Of a DNA stretch of 64,000 bases, positions 63,881-64,000 are shown piece by piece. How positions within the stretch are numbered: position 1 is the first letter of the stretch; each line of letters starts with the position of its first letter. The notes below the pieces were generated by a model. It worked only from the letters and a program-made list of their open reading frames with translations. It was not told the origin of the DNA and ran no database searches. Made by a program: the position numbers and the translations under genes. The DNA is taken from the NCBI RefSeq assembly GCF_028737205.1, contig NZ_JAQZAL010000006.1, positions 62,001 to 126,000 of the forward strand, given 5' to 3'. The stretch comes from Actinomycetospora lutea. GTDB taxonomy: Bacteria; Actinomycetota; Actinomycetes; Mycobacteriales; Pseudonocardiaceae.

Positions 63881-64000
63881 CGAGTTCCACGAGCACCCGT
63901 CCCCGCGTCGAGGCCCGCATCGACCACGACGCCCTGGCCCACAACGTCGGCCTGCTCGCCGCCCTCGCCCGGAGGTCCGGCGCGGCGACGATGGCGGTGG
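63877..64000 (+). CDS. alr: alanine racemase (3' end cut by window)
   Basis: Only the first 41 residues are present, from a GTG overlapping the nnr stop. VEARIDHDALAHNVGLLAAL is the N-terminal segment of PLP-dependent alanine racemases. The sequence stops at TMAV, just before where the lysine that binds PLP is expected (MAVVKADAYGHG in the family). It supplies D-alanine for peptidoglycan, consistent with the neighbouring glm genes. The assignment is good but rests on a short stretch and gene order. Confidence 0.82.
   Translation, partial: MTSSTSTRPRVEARIDHDALAHNVGLLAALARRSGAATMAV

Overview
This window is a very GC-rich actinobacterial chromosome segment in which nearly every gene ends with a G/C third codon position. 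Four things point to Mycobacteriales/Pseudonocardiales: a complete mce lipid-import operon, a core rpoB-rpoC / S10-spc-alpha translation region, a type VII secretion locus of ESX-4 type beside rplM-rpsI-glmM, and glmS-nnr-alr downstream. The gene order around ESX-4 matches Mycobacterium tuberculosis Rv3456c to Rv3423c in outline. The dispersed repeats and the mce position suggest a Pseudonocardia-like organism, but that is an inference and no rRNA is present to confirm it.

Layout. (1) 1-10102: the 3' part of an mce operon (yrbEB partial, mceA-F, two Mce-associated membrane proteins), closed by a perfect 20-bp hairpin. (2) 10160-18107: rpoB and rpoC, both with TTG starts, then a terminator and an 884-bp non-coding gap holding small palindromic repeats and a candidate promoter. 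(3) 18896-23374: rpsL, rpsG, fusA, tuf. (4) 23790-35634: S10 and spc operons through secY, containing two unusual short ORFs that bridge neighbouring genes by start/stop overlap. (5) 35697-42882: adk, map, a DUF1707 protein, infA, rpmJ, rpsM, rpsK, rpsD, rpoA, rplQ, truA. (6) 42864-43587: a VOC protein and a Rieske ferredoxin on the minus strand. (7) 43605-55508: a divergent ESX-4-like locus. eccD, mycP, eccE and an unknown gene lie on the minus strand; eccC, an Hsp70-fold/Rv3446c-like protein and two WXG100 proteins lie on the plus strand. No eccB is present. (8) 55663-64000: rplM, rpsI, glmM, two ESX-like helical proteins, a hydrolase-like protein, glmS, bifunctional nnr, and the start of alr.

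How it fits together. Most of the window is growth machinery: transcription, ribosome, translation factors, Sec export, nucleotide balance, and peptidoglycan precursor supply through GlmM, GlmS and Alr. Two envelope systems are embedded in it: Mce import of hydrophobic compounds and ESX-4 export of WXG100 proteins.

The most unusual signal is a dispersed GC-rich short repeat. Its core is CAGCGAAGCGGAGC, often preceded by GGAGACG and followed by TCGACC or CGGACCATCGAGACC. It recurs at gene junctions and is translated as N-terminal tails (rplE, rpmD, truA, glmM), a near-C-terminal segment (rplD), an internal loop (eccC) and a tiny bridging ORF (rplR-rpsE). Several ribosomal proteins also carry long disordered Ala/Thr/Glu/Asp-rich extensions.
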